A DNA stretch of 64,000 nt from Paenibacillus polygoni (lineage in GTDB: Bacteria > Bacillota > Bacilli > Paenibacillales > Paenibacillaceae): positions 4,678,001-4,742,000 of the forward strand of contig NZ_CP127162.1 in the NCBI RefSeq assembly GCF_030263935.1, in the 5' to 3' direction. The notes below the pieces were generated by a model. The model was not told the DNA's origin. It did not search any database and saw nothing but the letters and a program-made list of their open reading frames with translations. Every line of letters begins with the position of its first letter. Position 1 is the stretch's first letter. Of this stretch, positions 28,249 through 37,146 are shown one piece after another. Both the position numbers and the translations under genes were made by a program.

Positions 28249-29763
28249 CTACTCCTGCGTATATTTCACTTTCAATCCGACTTCAAACGTACGATTCCAT
28301 GGCATATAACAATCGGTGATCGTTACCTTACCCTCGGAACCATTGATCTTCTCTTCTAATACTTCTGCTAATCTCGCTCTTACATAACTTGCTACTTCAC
28401 CGCGAGGCCCATCCAGCAGAAACTTGTTATATCCCATCTGATCTACGAGACCAGCATTCAGCTCTTTCCGCACGATGGCGCAGTAACCCGCATCCTCAGC
28501 ATATCGAAGGGATAGAAAATCGAGATGTTCCTGCGTACGTCCATAATGGGTGTATAGAAGGGCCTGGGATATCACGGTCCCGAGTGAATTTGAACTTGTG
28601 TTCCAAGCGGCATAACCTGCCAGCTGAAACAGCATTCCTTTTTGACGCAGCATCTTTACAAGCTTCAGATCTGCCCCGTTGGCATATCCTACATCGGCTA
28701 CCGCTACCGCTTTTCCCTGCTTCAGCAGGTAACTCCCGTACTCCACCAGCTCCATTAAATTTCGGTACACATCATAACTGAAAAAAGGATGTTCCTGCGA
28801 AACAGCTTCCATCATGGTCTCTCCAGGTGTGCTTGCCAGTAAGATGAGGTCCGCTTCCGCTGCACTCGAAGCAATCAGTGCACCTGCCGCAGTAATCTGG
28901 TATTTCAGTGTTTCATAGAAAAAACGATCCTCATAAACCGGGGTCACAAAAGCCCCTTGAATGGAAGACAGCCTTGGATATACAAGCGGCTGTACCCCTT
29001 TCCACTCGTTAATCAGCCTCGCCATCAGCGTACATCCCACCTCATCGGCTCCCGGATACATATACGCTTTCAGTTCCAGATCCAGTTCTCCAATACGCTG
29101 CCTTGCTACCTGCTGATCCTTTGCTGTATAACCATACGGTGCAGAGTCGTCCTGCGGAAAAATCAGAAACTCAATCGTCCCGTCTTTTACAAGTTCCAGC
29201 ACAGCTTTGTTCGCTTCCATATTGATTTTTCTTCGGCCTAAATAATCATTCAGCACCTCATCCGGCAGGCGGCTATTGATATCGCTCAGTTCCTCCAGTT
29301 CTTCTGGCGCTACAATATTCAGCTCTTTTCGGTGATCAATGTACCCCTTCCGGAAAATTTCGCGGCCCCAGTCGGCATAATAATCCGGTTCTTCATCCGA
29401 GATCGAATACTGCGGACAACGCATGATGAGCTGGAAGGCCAGCAGTTTCAGTTCAGGACGCTTCTCTTTTATTTTTCGCAATCGGTTCAGCCGTTCGAGT
29501 AATACGGTTTCACTAAAATAATGCAGGCGAGAAGGGATGATTCCTCCATACAGCAATGTATCCAGCGCAATAACCGCTCCATCTGCGGTTTCTATTTTCT
29601 CTTCGAGCCATGTCCACAGTTGTTCCCAGTCTCCCGGTGTTTTCTTTTGTCCCATCATGGACAATGGGGGGCGGTCGATTTTATGCTCCGTTCCTTGGAC
29701 AAGCATGTACGGGAATTCGTAGTTACATGGTCTTTCATCTAAAGGGATAAAGGTGATTTGCAC
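28249..29763 (-). CDS. DUF4127-type protein
   Basis: A 504-residue protein of the type annotated as DUF4127: it starts QITFIPLDERPCNYEFP, then has ALDTLLYGGIIPSRLHY, FPQDDSAPYGY and YPGADEVG. No signal peptide or TM helix is seen. Function is unknown; its acidic and His-rich motifs suggest a metal-dependent hydrolase, which is inference. I start it at the GTG at 29763 because GAGGAG lies 7 nt upstream; longer in-frame starts run into the 168-bp repeats. It lies upstream of nanE, pointing to amino-sugar metabolism. Confidence 0.75.
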   Translation of the reverse strand: MQITFIPLDERPCNYEFPYMLVQGTEHKIDRPPLSMMGQKKTPGDWEQLWTWLEEKIETADGAVIALDTLLYGGIIPSRLHYFSETVLLERLNRLRKIKEKRPELKLLAFQLIMRCPQYSISDEEPDYYADWGREIFRKGYIDHRKELNIVAPEELEELSDINSRLPDEVLNDYLGRRKINMEANKAVLELVKDGTIEFLIFPQDDSAPYGYTAKDQQVARQRIGELDLELKAYMYPGADEVGCTLMARLINEWKGVQPLVYPRLSSIQGAFVTPVYEDRFFYETLKYQITAAGALIASSAAEADLILLASTPGETMMEAVSQEHPFFSYDVYRNLMELVEYGSYLLKQGKAVAVADVGYANGADLKLVKMLRQKGMLFQLAGYAAWNTSSNSLGTVISQALLYTHYGRTQEHLDFLSLRYAEDAGYCAIVRKELNAGLVDQMGYNKFLLDGPRGEVASYVRARLAEVLEEKINGSEGKVTITDCYMPWNRTFEVGLKVKYTQE

Positions 29764-29801
29764 GTTATCACTCCTCGCTTGTATTCGGGGGCTCCTGTTC
29801 G

Positions 29802-30303
29802 GGCGCTCCTGTTCTGGCCTCTTCGCTCCGACTTGTTTTGAATGCGAAGGGTTTCTAGGTAGAGGAATCTCTGCATTCAAAGCCAAAAGTCGCTCAGAAT
29901 CCAGAACACTCGCTCTGCAAGGGGGACTTGGGGGCGGGGCGTTTCACTCCACCCTTACCTCAATATTAGGTGCTCCTGTTCTGACTCCTTCGCTCCGACT
30001 TGTTTTGAATGCGAAGAGTTTCTAGGTTGAGGAATCTCTGCATTCAAAGCCAAAAGTCGCTCAGTATCCAGAACACTCGCTCTGCAAGAGGGACTTGGGG
30101 GGCGGGGCGTTTCACTCCACCCTTACCTCGATATTAGGTGCTCCTGTTCTGACTCCTTCGCTCCGACTTGTTTTGAATGCGAAGAGTTTCTAGGTTGAGG
30201 AATCTCTGCATTCAAAGCCAAAAGTCGCTCAGTATCCAGAACACTCGCTCTACAAGGGGGCTGGAGGGCGGGGCGTTTCACTCCACCCTTACCTCAATGT
30301 TAG
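29802..30303. repeat. Three tandem copies of a 167-168-bp hairpin repeat
   Basis: Copies begin at about 29802, 29969 and 30137 and are more than 90 percent alike by eye. Each holds a long imperfect palindrome: CGACTT, then TTTGAATGC, AGAG, TTC on one side and GAA, CTCT, GCATTCAAA, AAGTCG on the other (in copy 2 the main arms are 30004-30012 and 30040-30048). Each then has a G-rich tract and GTTTCACTCCACCC. No credible gene is in it. Confidence 0.85.
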
Positions 30304-30310
30304 TTAGTTT

Positions 30311-30727
30311 GATGCCTTTGGCATGTCAGCCTAATATCCACTTGGCTGACTGGTTTGTTAGGTGTTTTTAGCCTTCGGCGTCGATCTGCCGTTTCTACAC
30401 TAGGCAGATGAGGTAGGGCAAAACCTCTGTAGCCTTCGGCGTTTGTCTGCCATTTCTACTTTAGGCAGACGGGGTAGGGCAAAACCCCTCTAGCCTTCGG
30501 CGTTTGTCTGTCGTTTCTACTTTAGGCAGACGGGGTAGGGCAAAACCTCTGTAGCCTTCGGCGTTTGTCTGCCTTTCTACTTTAGGCAGACGGGGTAAAG
30601 CAAAACCTTGTAGCCTTTGGCGTTTGTCTGCCTTTCTACTTTAGGCAGACAGGGTAGGGCGAAACCTTGTAGCCTTCGGCGTCGATCTGCCTTTCTACTT
30701 TAGGCAGACGGGGTAGAGCTGTCTCTT
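30311..30727. repeat. Seven tandem 57-61-bp hairpin repeats
   Basis: Units start near 30312, 30369, 30430, 30491, 30552, 30611 and 30670. Each begins TAGCCTTCGGCGT-like and carries a stem GTCTGCC/GGCAGAC around an 11-13-nt loop (TTTCTACTTTA), then GGGGTAGGGCAAAACC. Stem changes are paired: ATCTGCC/GGCAGAT in the unit at 30369 and GTCAGCC/GGCTGAC in the diverged first unit (30325-30331 with 30344-30350). Not a CRISPR: there are no unique spacers. Confidence 0.85.
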
Positions 30728-30752
30728 GCTGCTTCCATTGGCAAGGGGCAAC

Positions 30753-31598
30753 TTATCCTTTTACAGCTCCGGCGATGCCTTCCATGTAGTAACGCTGTGT
30801 GAAGAGGAAAACCAGGATGATAGGGATAACAGAAATCATTGTTCCGGCGGCGATCCAGCCGAAATTATAAGAGAACTGTCCATTTAGGTAGGTCAGTGCA
30901 GAAGACAGCGGATACTTATTCGTATCCTCAAGAATAACAATCGGCCACAGGAAGCTATTCCAGAATGACATCACCTCAAGCAGCGCAATAACAGCAATCC
31001 CTGGTTTCACCAAGGGTAAAATGAGCTGCCACCAAATCCGGAATTCGGATGCGCCGTCCATCTTCCCTGAATCTCTCACATCAATTGGGATACCAAGGAA
31101 AGTCTGCCGCATCAAAAAGATATTAAATACGGAAACAGCTGCGGGCAGCACCACACCCAAATACGTATTCATCAAATGCAATTCTTGTATCGTTAAATAG
31201 TGCACGATCATTGCGGTGGAAGAAGGGATAATCATGGTGGCAATCATCGTCACAAACACGAAATTTCTGCCCTTAAAACGGAACACCGCAAGCGGGTATC
31301 CGGTCATACAAGCTAGTACAATATTAAATACTACGCCAAGTGCGGTAATAATGACGGTATTCAGGATGTACCTTGGAAAGTTAAGGAACGCCCATACCTG
31401 TACGTAGTTATCAAAATCAATAAACGTTGGAAAGATGGCAGGTGGTGTAGCAAACACATTTCTGCCCGGCATTAAGGAAACGCTAAGCAGCCACAGGAAA
31501 GGTCCCATCATAAAGATAGCCAGCAGAATCAAAAAGAAATAAGTAACCGCCATATTCATAATCTTGCGTACGTTTTTTGCTCTTCTCGTCGTTTCCAT
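30753..31598 (-). CDS. Sugar ABC transporter permease (MalG-like)
   Basis: A 281-residue permease with six TM helices and the EAA loop DSGKMDGASEFRIWWQL, the family's ATPase contact. Its start overlaps the stop of the preceding permease gene (TGATG), so the two are coupled. It is the last gene before the 1-kb repeat region. The neighbourhood (nanE, RpiR, DUF4127-type) suggests an amino-sugar ligand. Confidence 0.92.
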   Translation of the reverse strand: METTRRAKNVRKIMNMAVTYFFLILLAIFMMGPFLWLLSVSLMPGRNVFATPPAIFPTFIDFDNYVQVWAFLNFPRYILNTVIITALGVVFNIVLACMTGYPLAVFRFKGRNFVFVTMIATMIIPSSTAMIVHYLTIQELHLMNTYLGVVLPAAVSVFNIFLMRQTFLGIPIDVRDSGKMDGASEFRIWWQLILPLVKPGIAVIALLEVMSFWNSFLWPIVILEDTNKYPLSSALTYLNGQFSYNFGWIAAGTMISVIPIILVFLFTQRYYMEGIAGAVKG

Positions 31599-32476
31599 CA
31601 GTAAGGATTGACACCGCCTTTCTGATTGAACTTAAATACGAGCACGCTTAGTCCGCCGATCAGCACGCTGACGATTAATCCAAGCGCAGAGGCATAACCG
31701 AAGTTAAATTGGTTAATCCCTTTTTCAAAAATATACACACTCGATACGAGCGTTGACGTTCCGGGTCCGCCTTTTGTCAGAATATATACTTCGTCAAAGA
31801 CCCGCACTGCACCCATGACAGAAATCAAGGAACAGAAGAAAATATGGGGACGCAGCAGCGGAAGGGTAATACTCCAAATCAGCTGAAGTCGGTTCGCACC
31901 ATCCACCCTTGCTGCCTCGTACAGATCATTCGGAATCCCTTGCAGACCTGCTAAATAAAGCATCATATAATATCCAAGCGCCTTCCACATGGTAATGAAC
32001 ATCAAGGTCGCAAGTGCCGTTTCACTAGCAGATAACCACGAGATTTGCTCACTAATAATTCCTACTTTCATAAGCAGGTAGTTCACTACCCCGTTATTAC
32101 TTAGGAGCCAGCTCCAGATCAGCGCCACAGCCACCATCGAAGTAACAACAGGAATATAGAACGCGGCACGAAACAGCTTAATTCCCGGAATGCGACTATT
32201 CACCAGGATAGCCATCAGGATGGAGAAAATCTGAATGAACGGCACTACGATAACATACAGCAGTGAGTTCCATAGCGAGATCGTGAAGTTCTTATCTAGA
32301 AAAGCATTTTTAAAATTAGTCAGCCCGACATATTTGGTCTCTGCGATGACAGAATAGTTCGTTAGTGATAACGGAATTCCGTAAAGAATCGGCCAAAATA
32401 CGAATACGGCGATAATGATCAGCCCCGGGGTCATGAAAGCCCAGGCAGCAAAAGACTCGGAGCGAATCCATCTCAC
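31598..32476 (-). CDS. Sugar ABC transporter permease (MalF-like)
   Basis: A 292-residue permease with six TM helices and the EAA loop YEAARVDGANRLQLIWSI. I choose the GTG at 32476 because GAGGAGG lies 8-9 nt upstream; the longer in-frame ATG at 32527 would run through the stem-loop at 32499-32522 and has no binding site. It pairs with the following permease. Confidence 0.88.
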   Translation of the reverse strand: MRWIRSESFAAWAFMTPGLIIIAVFVFWPILYGIPLSLTNYSVIAETKYVGLTNFKNAFLDKNFTISLWNSLLYVIVVPFIQIFSILMAILVNSRIPGIKLFRAAFYIPVVTSMVAVALIWSWLLSNNGVVNYLLMKVGIISEQISWLSASETALATLMFITMWKALGYYMMLYLAGLQGIPNDLYEAARVDGANRLQLIWSITLPLLRPHIFFCSLISVMGAVRVFDEVYILTKGGPGTSTLVSSVYIFEKGINQFNFGYASALGLIVSVLIGGLSVLVFKFNQKGGVNPY

Positions 32477-32498
32477 TTTACATTCCTCCTCATAAACA

Positions 32499-32522
32499 GC
32501 AGGAGGCAAGAACAAGTCCTGC
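32499..32522 (-). terminator. Stem-loop between binding-protein and permease genes
   Basis: GCAGGA/TCCTGC with a 12-nt loop and no U-run. Such hairpins often stabilise the abundant binding-protein mRNA or partly attenuate downstream genes. Confidence 0.45.
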
Positions 32523-32573
32523 CTCACTTTTTGGTTTATCTGTTAGAGCTGAATCTATTTTCATATCTCATTA

Positions 32574-33884
32574 CTATTGTTTCAAAATATTATTGACCTC
32601 AGTTTCCATCGACTTAAGGGTGGCTTGAATCTCTTTCCCATTTAGCAGCATATCTTGTAATCCGCGGGCTAGAGCAGAGTTAATGTCCGATGCATTCGGT
32701 ACGCCCACCATATGGTCGGTTGCTTTATCAAGACTTTGACTCGAAGCAAGTTTTGCTTCTGCTTCAAGTGAACCATCGGATTCCGTAAAGAATGGATCTT
32801 CTACTGATTTTTTAGTCGATGGCAGTGTATTTGCCTCTTTAGAGAAAGCAGTTTGGTTCTCTGCATTGGTAATGAATTTAGCGAACTCTGCTGCTTCTTT
32901 TGGATGCTTAGATTTACTAGGTACAACAAGGTCCATGGAATTTGATAAACGAAGCCCTGCTTTTCCAGTTGGAAGAGATACGGCTACTGTATTCTCGTAA
33001 ATTTCTGGAGCGGATGTCTTAATAAAGTTGATAAATGTTGGTCCTGCGAGTACAAAAGCAGTCTGCTCTGCAGAATAGAACTGAACCTGCTTCCCAAGAT
33101 CGGAATCTTCTTTAACGATGAGTCCTTCATCCATCAGTTTCTTGAGGTTCTCTACTGTAGCTGCCATCTCCGGTGTGTTAAAAGCAGCGGCGGATTTATC
33201 TTCATTAAGAATCGGGATACCATCAATGGTCAGCAGTTTCGTAACCAGATTTAAGGCATATCCCATTTTGCCTGTCTTTTCTTTTACTGTACGAGCCCAG
33301 TCTGCAAGCTCTTCTCGCGTTTGAGGCGGGCTTGCTGGATCAAGTCCGGCAGCTTCCACTATTTTTTTGTTCATAAAAAGAACTTCCGTGCCTGTGTACC
33401 ACGGCAATGCATATGCTTTATCTCCAAGAACGGTTGAATCGAAAATTCCATCAAAATATTCGGCTTTTTCTTCGGCGGTGAGGTATTCATTTAGATCAAC
33501 CAGAGCTCCTTTGGTGCCCATCTGGTTGGCAAATTCCGTATTGAGGTTTACAACGTCGGGGCTTGTGTTACTTGCACTGCTCGTGAGCAGCTTCTGTGTA
33601 ATAGCATCATAGGGGTAATCCTGCCATTCGATTGTGACATTCTCATGGGCAGCTTCGTACTCGGTAATGAGCTTGTTGAAATAATCGTTAAACTTGGGCT
33701 GCAGTGCAATCGTCCAGAACTTCAGTGTAACGGGTTCACTGCTTACTTCCCCTTTTCCCGGATCAGCAGGTTTCGGATCAGCCGGTTCTGCCGTACCTCC
33801 TCCACCTGAACAAGCACTAATAAACATAGCTAACAGTAAAACGGTAAGGCAGGTTAGCTTCATCCCTTTTCTGTTTCTTCTCAT
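32574..33884 (-). CDS. ABC transporter sugar-binding lipoprotein
   Basis: A 436-residue family 1 solute-binding lipoprotein: signal peptide with lipobox FISAC (Cys25), a Gly/Pro/Ala-rich linker (about 26-48), then the binding domain starting PVTLKFWTIALQPKF with PDVVNLNTEFANQ and ALPWYTGTEVLFMNKKI. I start it at 33884, where AAAGGGGGAAAAGG lies upstream; a longer frame has no such site. An extended -10 promoter lies about 100 bp upstream. No ATPase gene is linked. Confidence 0.9.
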   Translation of the reverse strand: MRRNRKGMKLTCLTVLLLAMFISACSGGGGTAEPADPKPADPGKGEVSSEPVTLKFWTIALQPKFNDYFNKLITEYEAAHENVTIEWQDYPYDAITQKLLTSSASNTSPDVVNLNTEFANQMGTKGALVDLNEYLTAEEKAEYFDGIFDSTVLGDKAYALPWYTGTEVLFMNKKIVEAAGLDPASPPQTREELADWARTVKEKTGKMGYALNLVTKLLTIDGIPILNEDKSAAAFNTPEMAATVENLKKLMDEGLIVKEDSDLGKQVQFYSAEQTAFVLAGPTFINFIKTSAPEIYENTVAVSLPTGKAGLRLSNSMDLVVPSKSKHPKEAAEFAKFITNAENQTAFSKEANTLPSTKKSVEDPFFTESDGSLEAEAKLASSQSLDKATDHMVGVPNASDINSALARGLQDMLLNGKEIQATLKSMETEVNNILKQ

Positions 33885-33983
33885 TCCTTTTCCCCCTTTA
33901 GCTTTGGAAAATGTCATTTTTGAAGAGAACAATATGATGTGAGAATCTCGGAAGTTTTTTACTTCTAATTCCCTTTGTGGGAG

Positions 33984-33992
33984 ATTATAGCA
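33984..33992 (-). promoter_or_regulatory. Extended -10 promoter of the sugar ABC operon
   Basis: On the minus strand TGCTATAAT, an extended -10 box, about 100 bp upstream of the binding-protein start; the -35 region is only T-rich. A small hairpin GAAGT/ACTTC (33951-33965) lies in the leader. The 311-bp gap 33885-34195 holds no gene. Confidence 0.55.
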
Positions 33993-34195
33993 AAACAATC
34001 CTAATAAAAAAAGGTTTTTCCACTATTTTTATAAAAAGCGGAATATTTTTTCTTTTTAGACTAACACCCCTGTTTTACTTGGTTTATCTTCATATGAGCC
34101 GCTTGTCTCTTCCCTTCTTAAGCCTTCTGCATATTCTAATAAATCATTTGGAAGACTAGTTATCATACTTAGACTCCCGGAGGAAACCGCTGAAC

Positions 34196-36388
34196 ATGAA
34201 GAAAATATTCTCTATATACACTCAAGATTTAAACCGCATTGTTCACAATTGGCCTGCCCTGGTCATTATTCTAGGTCTCGTTATCCTTCCTTCTCTCTAT
34301 GCTTGGTTTAACATTGAATCTTCTTGGGACCCCTACAGCAATACCGGTGGAATTAAAGTGGCTGTCGTAAGCAAGGATGAAGGAACAGAGCTCCTAGGCA
34401 AATCCATAAATGCAGGGCAAGAAATCATAGATACACTACATACGAATAACAAAATTGGCTGGGTTTTCACGAGTGAAGAAGAAGCTTTATCCGGGGTGAA
34501 AAAAGGGCGCTATTACGCCAGCATTATCATTCCTGCAGATTTTTCTGCCGGGCTTGCTACTGCACTTTCGGATAACCCCTCGGAGCCGGAACTCGAGTAT
34601 TATGTAAACGAAAAAATAAATGCCGTTGCACCCAAAATCACTTCTTCGGGTGCGACGAGTATTGTGAGCGAGATTAGCAGTAATTTTGTGAAAACGGCAA
34701 ATGGCGTGATCTTCAAAGCATTTAATGAAATAGGGGTGAAGCTGGAAGAGGAGCTCCCTTCCATTGAAAAGTTAAAAGCCCTTGTTTATCGTTTTGAAGA
34801 TATGGTACCTGATCTAGTAAAGGCAGCAGATACCGCAACTCAAGATGTAGCTGATCTTAAAAAGATGGTGGAACAGGTAAAAGAAATTCTGCCATCCATG
34901 GAGCAAACCGTAAATCAGGCTTCTGAATTCTCGGCTAAACTTGCGGACGTGCTGCCTAAGGTACAAGATACCCTAGAATCTGTATCACCGCTCATCAAAC
35001 AAGACATCACTCTGATTAACCAGGCAGCCAGTTCTGCCCTCACCGCACTTGAAGCTATTCAAAATGCGGCGCTCACCCCAGCAGAGATTACCGAGCGCCT
35101 TGATCATCTTGAGCCGAAGCTTACTTCGCTTCTCCAGTTGACCGAAGATGCAAGAGGATGGATAGAAGCGATTCAGAACTTTTTGCCGGAACAGGTGTAT
35201 ACCAATTTTATTTCAAAGCTCTCATCATTGTCTGACAGATTAACAGCGCAGCTGAATGCGATAAACAGTATCCGCGGCGCGCTTGAAGAGGGACAAGATC
35301 CATCTGAACTGCTGGACAATCTATACAACGCAGCGCAAGAAACAGCTTCCATCAGTAAAAATATACTCCTTCGGTATGACAGTGAAATTGCTCCTGCTGT
35401 GAAGACGGCGGTGGAGAAAGCAGCCGATACTGCCCAAAAAGCTAATCAAACGCTGCAGACAGCGGTAACAGCTTTGCCTCGTATTAAAGAAATCATAGCA
35501 GACGCTGAAAAGGGCCTGATTGCAGGGGGAGAGGCTTTGACGAAGGTCAAGTCTGAACTGCCCGAGGTCCAGAAAAAAATAACCGAAATCGCTAATAGTA
35601 TTCGTGAGTTTGACCGTACCGGCAATCTGCAAGAAATTATTGATTTATTGCAGATTGATTTTCAGAAAGAGAGCAGCTTTTTTGCCTCTCCCGTATCTTT
35701 AGTAGAACATAAACTCTATCCCATTCCGAATTACGGATCAGCCATGTCTCCCTTTTTTAGTACCTTATCTCTGTGGGTGGGAGCACTGCTGCTTGTCTCT
35801 CTGCTGTCAGTGGAAGTACATGAACCTTCCCACTTGGAAAAAGAGGAGAATCACTCTAGTAATCACCAGGTAAAATCCTCTTATCAACCTTATCAAGTGT
35901 ACTTTGGCCGCTACCTGACTTTTATGACACTGGCACTGTTGCAGTCGCTGGTAGTTACACTTGGTGATATATTTTTACTGCACGCCTATGTGCATGACCC
36001 TGTATATTTTGTATGGTTTGGAATGCTGATCAGCAGCGTATTCATGATCATTGTATATACACTCGTCTCCGTCTTTGGCAATGTAGGTAAGGCAATAGCT
36101 ATCGTCCTGCTTGTCTTGCAGCTTGGCGGAGCAGGCGGTACATTTCCTATTGAAGTGACCCCTTTCTTTTTTCAGCTGATTCATCCGTTCCTTCCTTTTA
36201 CGTATGGCATCAGCCTCATGAGAGAAGCGACCGGGGGCATCTTATGGGAAGTGATCACAAGAGATATTGTAGTTCTTCTGCTCATGGCTGGACTCTTTAT
36301 GCTGCTTGGTTTGTTACTTAAGAAACCGATCAATCAATTGTCAGAACCACTCGTTAAAAAAGCGAGAAAAAGCAACATCATTCATTGA
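34196..36388 (+). CDS. YhgE/Pip-family membrane protein
   Basis: A 730-residue protein with one N-terminal TM helix (about 19-41, ending in the family signature PSLYAWFNIESSWDPYSNT), a long, mostly helical extracellular region (about 60-515), and five or six C-terminal TM helices (from about 520) of the ABC-2 permease type. Relatives are the phage infection protein of lactococci and YhgE; ESX/WXG100 secretion links are known for some. GGAGG lies 12 nt before the ATG, slightly long. It is probably followed by the small exported protein as a separate unit. Confidence 0.87.
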   Translation: MKKIFSIYTQDLNRIVHNWPALVIILGLVILPSLYAWFNIESSWDPYSNTGGIKVAVVSKDEGTELLGKSINAGQEIIDTLHTNNKIGWVFTSEEEALSGVKKGRYYASIIIPADFSAGLATALSDNPSEPELEYYVNEKINAVAPKITSSGATSIVSEISSNFVKTANGVIFKAFNEIGVKLEEELPSIEKLKALVYRFEDMVPDLVKAADTATQDVADLKKMVEQVKEILPSMEQTVNQASEFSAKLADVLPKVQDTLESVSPLIKQDITLINQAASSALTALEAIQNAALTPAEITERLDHLEPKLTSLLQLTEDARGWIEAIQNFLPEQVYTNFISKLSSLSDRLTAQLNAINSIRGALEEGQDPSELLDNLYNAAQETASISKNILLRYDSEIAPAVKTAVEKAADTAQKANQTLQTAVTALPRIKEIIADAEKGLIAGGEALTKVKSELPEVQKKITEIANSIREFDRTGNLQEIIDLLQIDFQKESSFFASPVSLVEHKLYPIPNYGSAMSPFFSTLSLWVGALLLVSLLSVEVHEPSHLEKEENHSSNHQVKSSYQPYQVYFGRYLTFMTLALLQSLVVTLGDIFLLHAYVHDPVYFVWFGMLISSVFMIIVYTLVSVFGNVGKAIAIVLLVLQLGGAGGTFPIEVTPFFFQLIHPFLPFTYGISLMREATGGILWEVITRDIVVLLLMAGLFMLLGLLLKKPINQLSEPLVKKARKSNIIH

Positions 36389-36474
36389 TATTTGACAGCT
36401 CAATCAGTTCACAATTCCCCAACATTCTCCCTCTGTTCTGCGCTATAATGGTGAGTAAGAACGGAGGGAAATTT

Positions 36475-36906
36475 ATGAAAAAGAAGATACTTACTACCTT
36501 AATAATCATTCTTATTCTTGCTGCTGGCGGCATAACAAGCAAGATGTTGAGTGCTCAAACGATTATTACTCCCGCTGAGGTCGTAAGCGCTTTAGAGAGC
36601 AAAGACATTCAATTGCTGCCGGCAAGTGAGAGCACTGATAAACCGCTTTTAAATCACGTTCCTGCAGTTCAATATATTCTGCAACCTGAAAATGCTACAG
36701 GTCAGCCCGAAGCTTTATCTATCTTCACTTATGCATCCGCAGATGCTTTGCAAGATGCAGTAACCGAGCTAGAGCAGCAAATCGATTATTTAGATAATGC
36801 TCCTGCTGTATATGAACATAAGAACGCACTGATTCTGCACTGGAAAGGCGATTCCCCTTCTGATTCTCTAAATCAGATTCTAGAAGAAGCTCTTTTAGAT
36901 CTATAA
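36475..36906 (+). CDS. Small exported or membrane-anchored protein, unknown
   Basis: A 143-residue product with an N-terminal hydrophobic signal/anchor (residues 5-20, LTTLIIILILAAGG) and a soluble Asp/Glu-rich remainder. There is no lipobox Cys. I start it at 36475, where GGAGGG lies upstream, and a TATAAT at 36444-36449 may be its -10; a longer frame from the end of the YhgE gene lacks a binding site. I do not recognise the family. Confidence 0.68.
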   Translation: MKKKILTTLIIILILAAGGITSKMLSAQTIITPAEVVSALESKDIQLLPASESTDKPLLNHVPAVQYILQPENATGQPEALSIFTYASADALQDAVTELEQQIDYLDNAPAVYEHKNALILHWKGDSPSDSLNQILEEALLDL

Positions 36907-37032
36907 AATTGATCTGTCGTTTTGATCTGTAATATTGACGTTAGTAAACAGCATTTTACGCTATAGATAACATCTGCCTTAGAAGATGCAGGTAAGGTTA
37001 AGTCTATAAAGTGGATGTTGTCCTCGCATATA

Positions 37033-37068
37033 AACTGCGATTCCTTTCTCGGGATTTGCAGTTTTTTG
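37033..37068 (+). terminator. Intrinsic terminator upstream of tagO
   Basis: AACTGCGATTCC pairs with GGGATTTGCAGTT (one mismatch), followed by TTTTTG. It ends transcription from the small exported gene 130 bp upstream. Confidence 0.75.
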
Positions 37069-37146
37069 TTATAAAAAGATCGACAAATTACAAACCTATA
37101 TTTAATATAAATGTATAATATAGAAGAAAGTGGTGAATTCCTCATT

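Noticed and set aside
29753..30371. Frames of 60-90 residues over the 168-bp repeats, and an N-terminal extension of the DUF4127-type protein
   Set aside because: They repeat with the palindromic units, and the GTG at 29763 has a proper binding site.
30311..30727. Possible CRISPR array
   Set aside because: The whole unit repeats with no unique spacers, units contain their own hairpin, and no cas genes are near.
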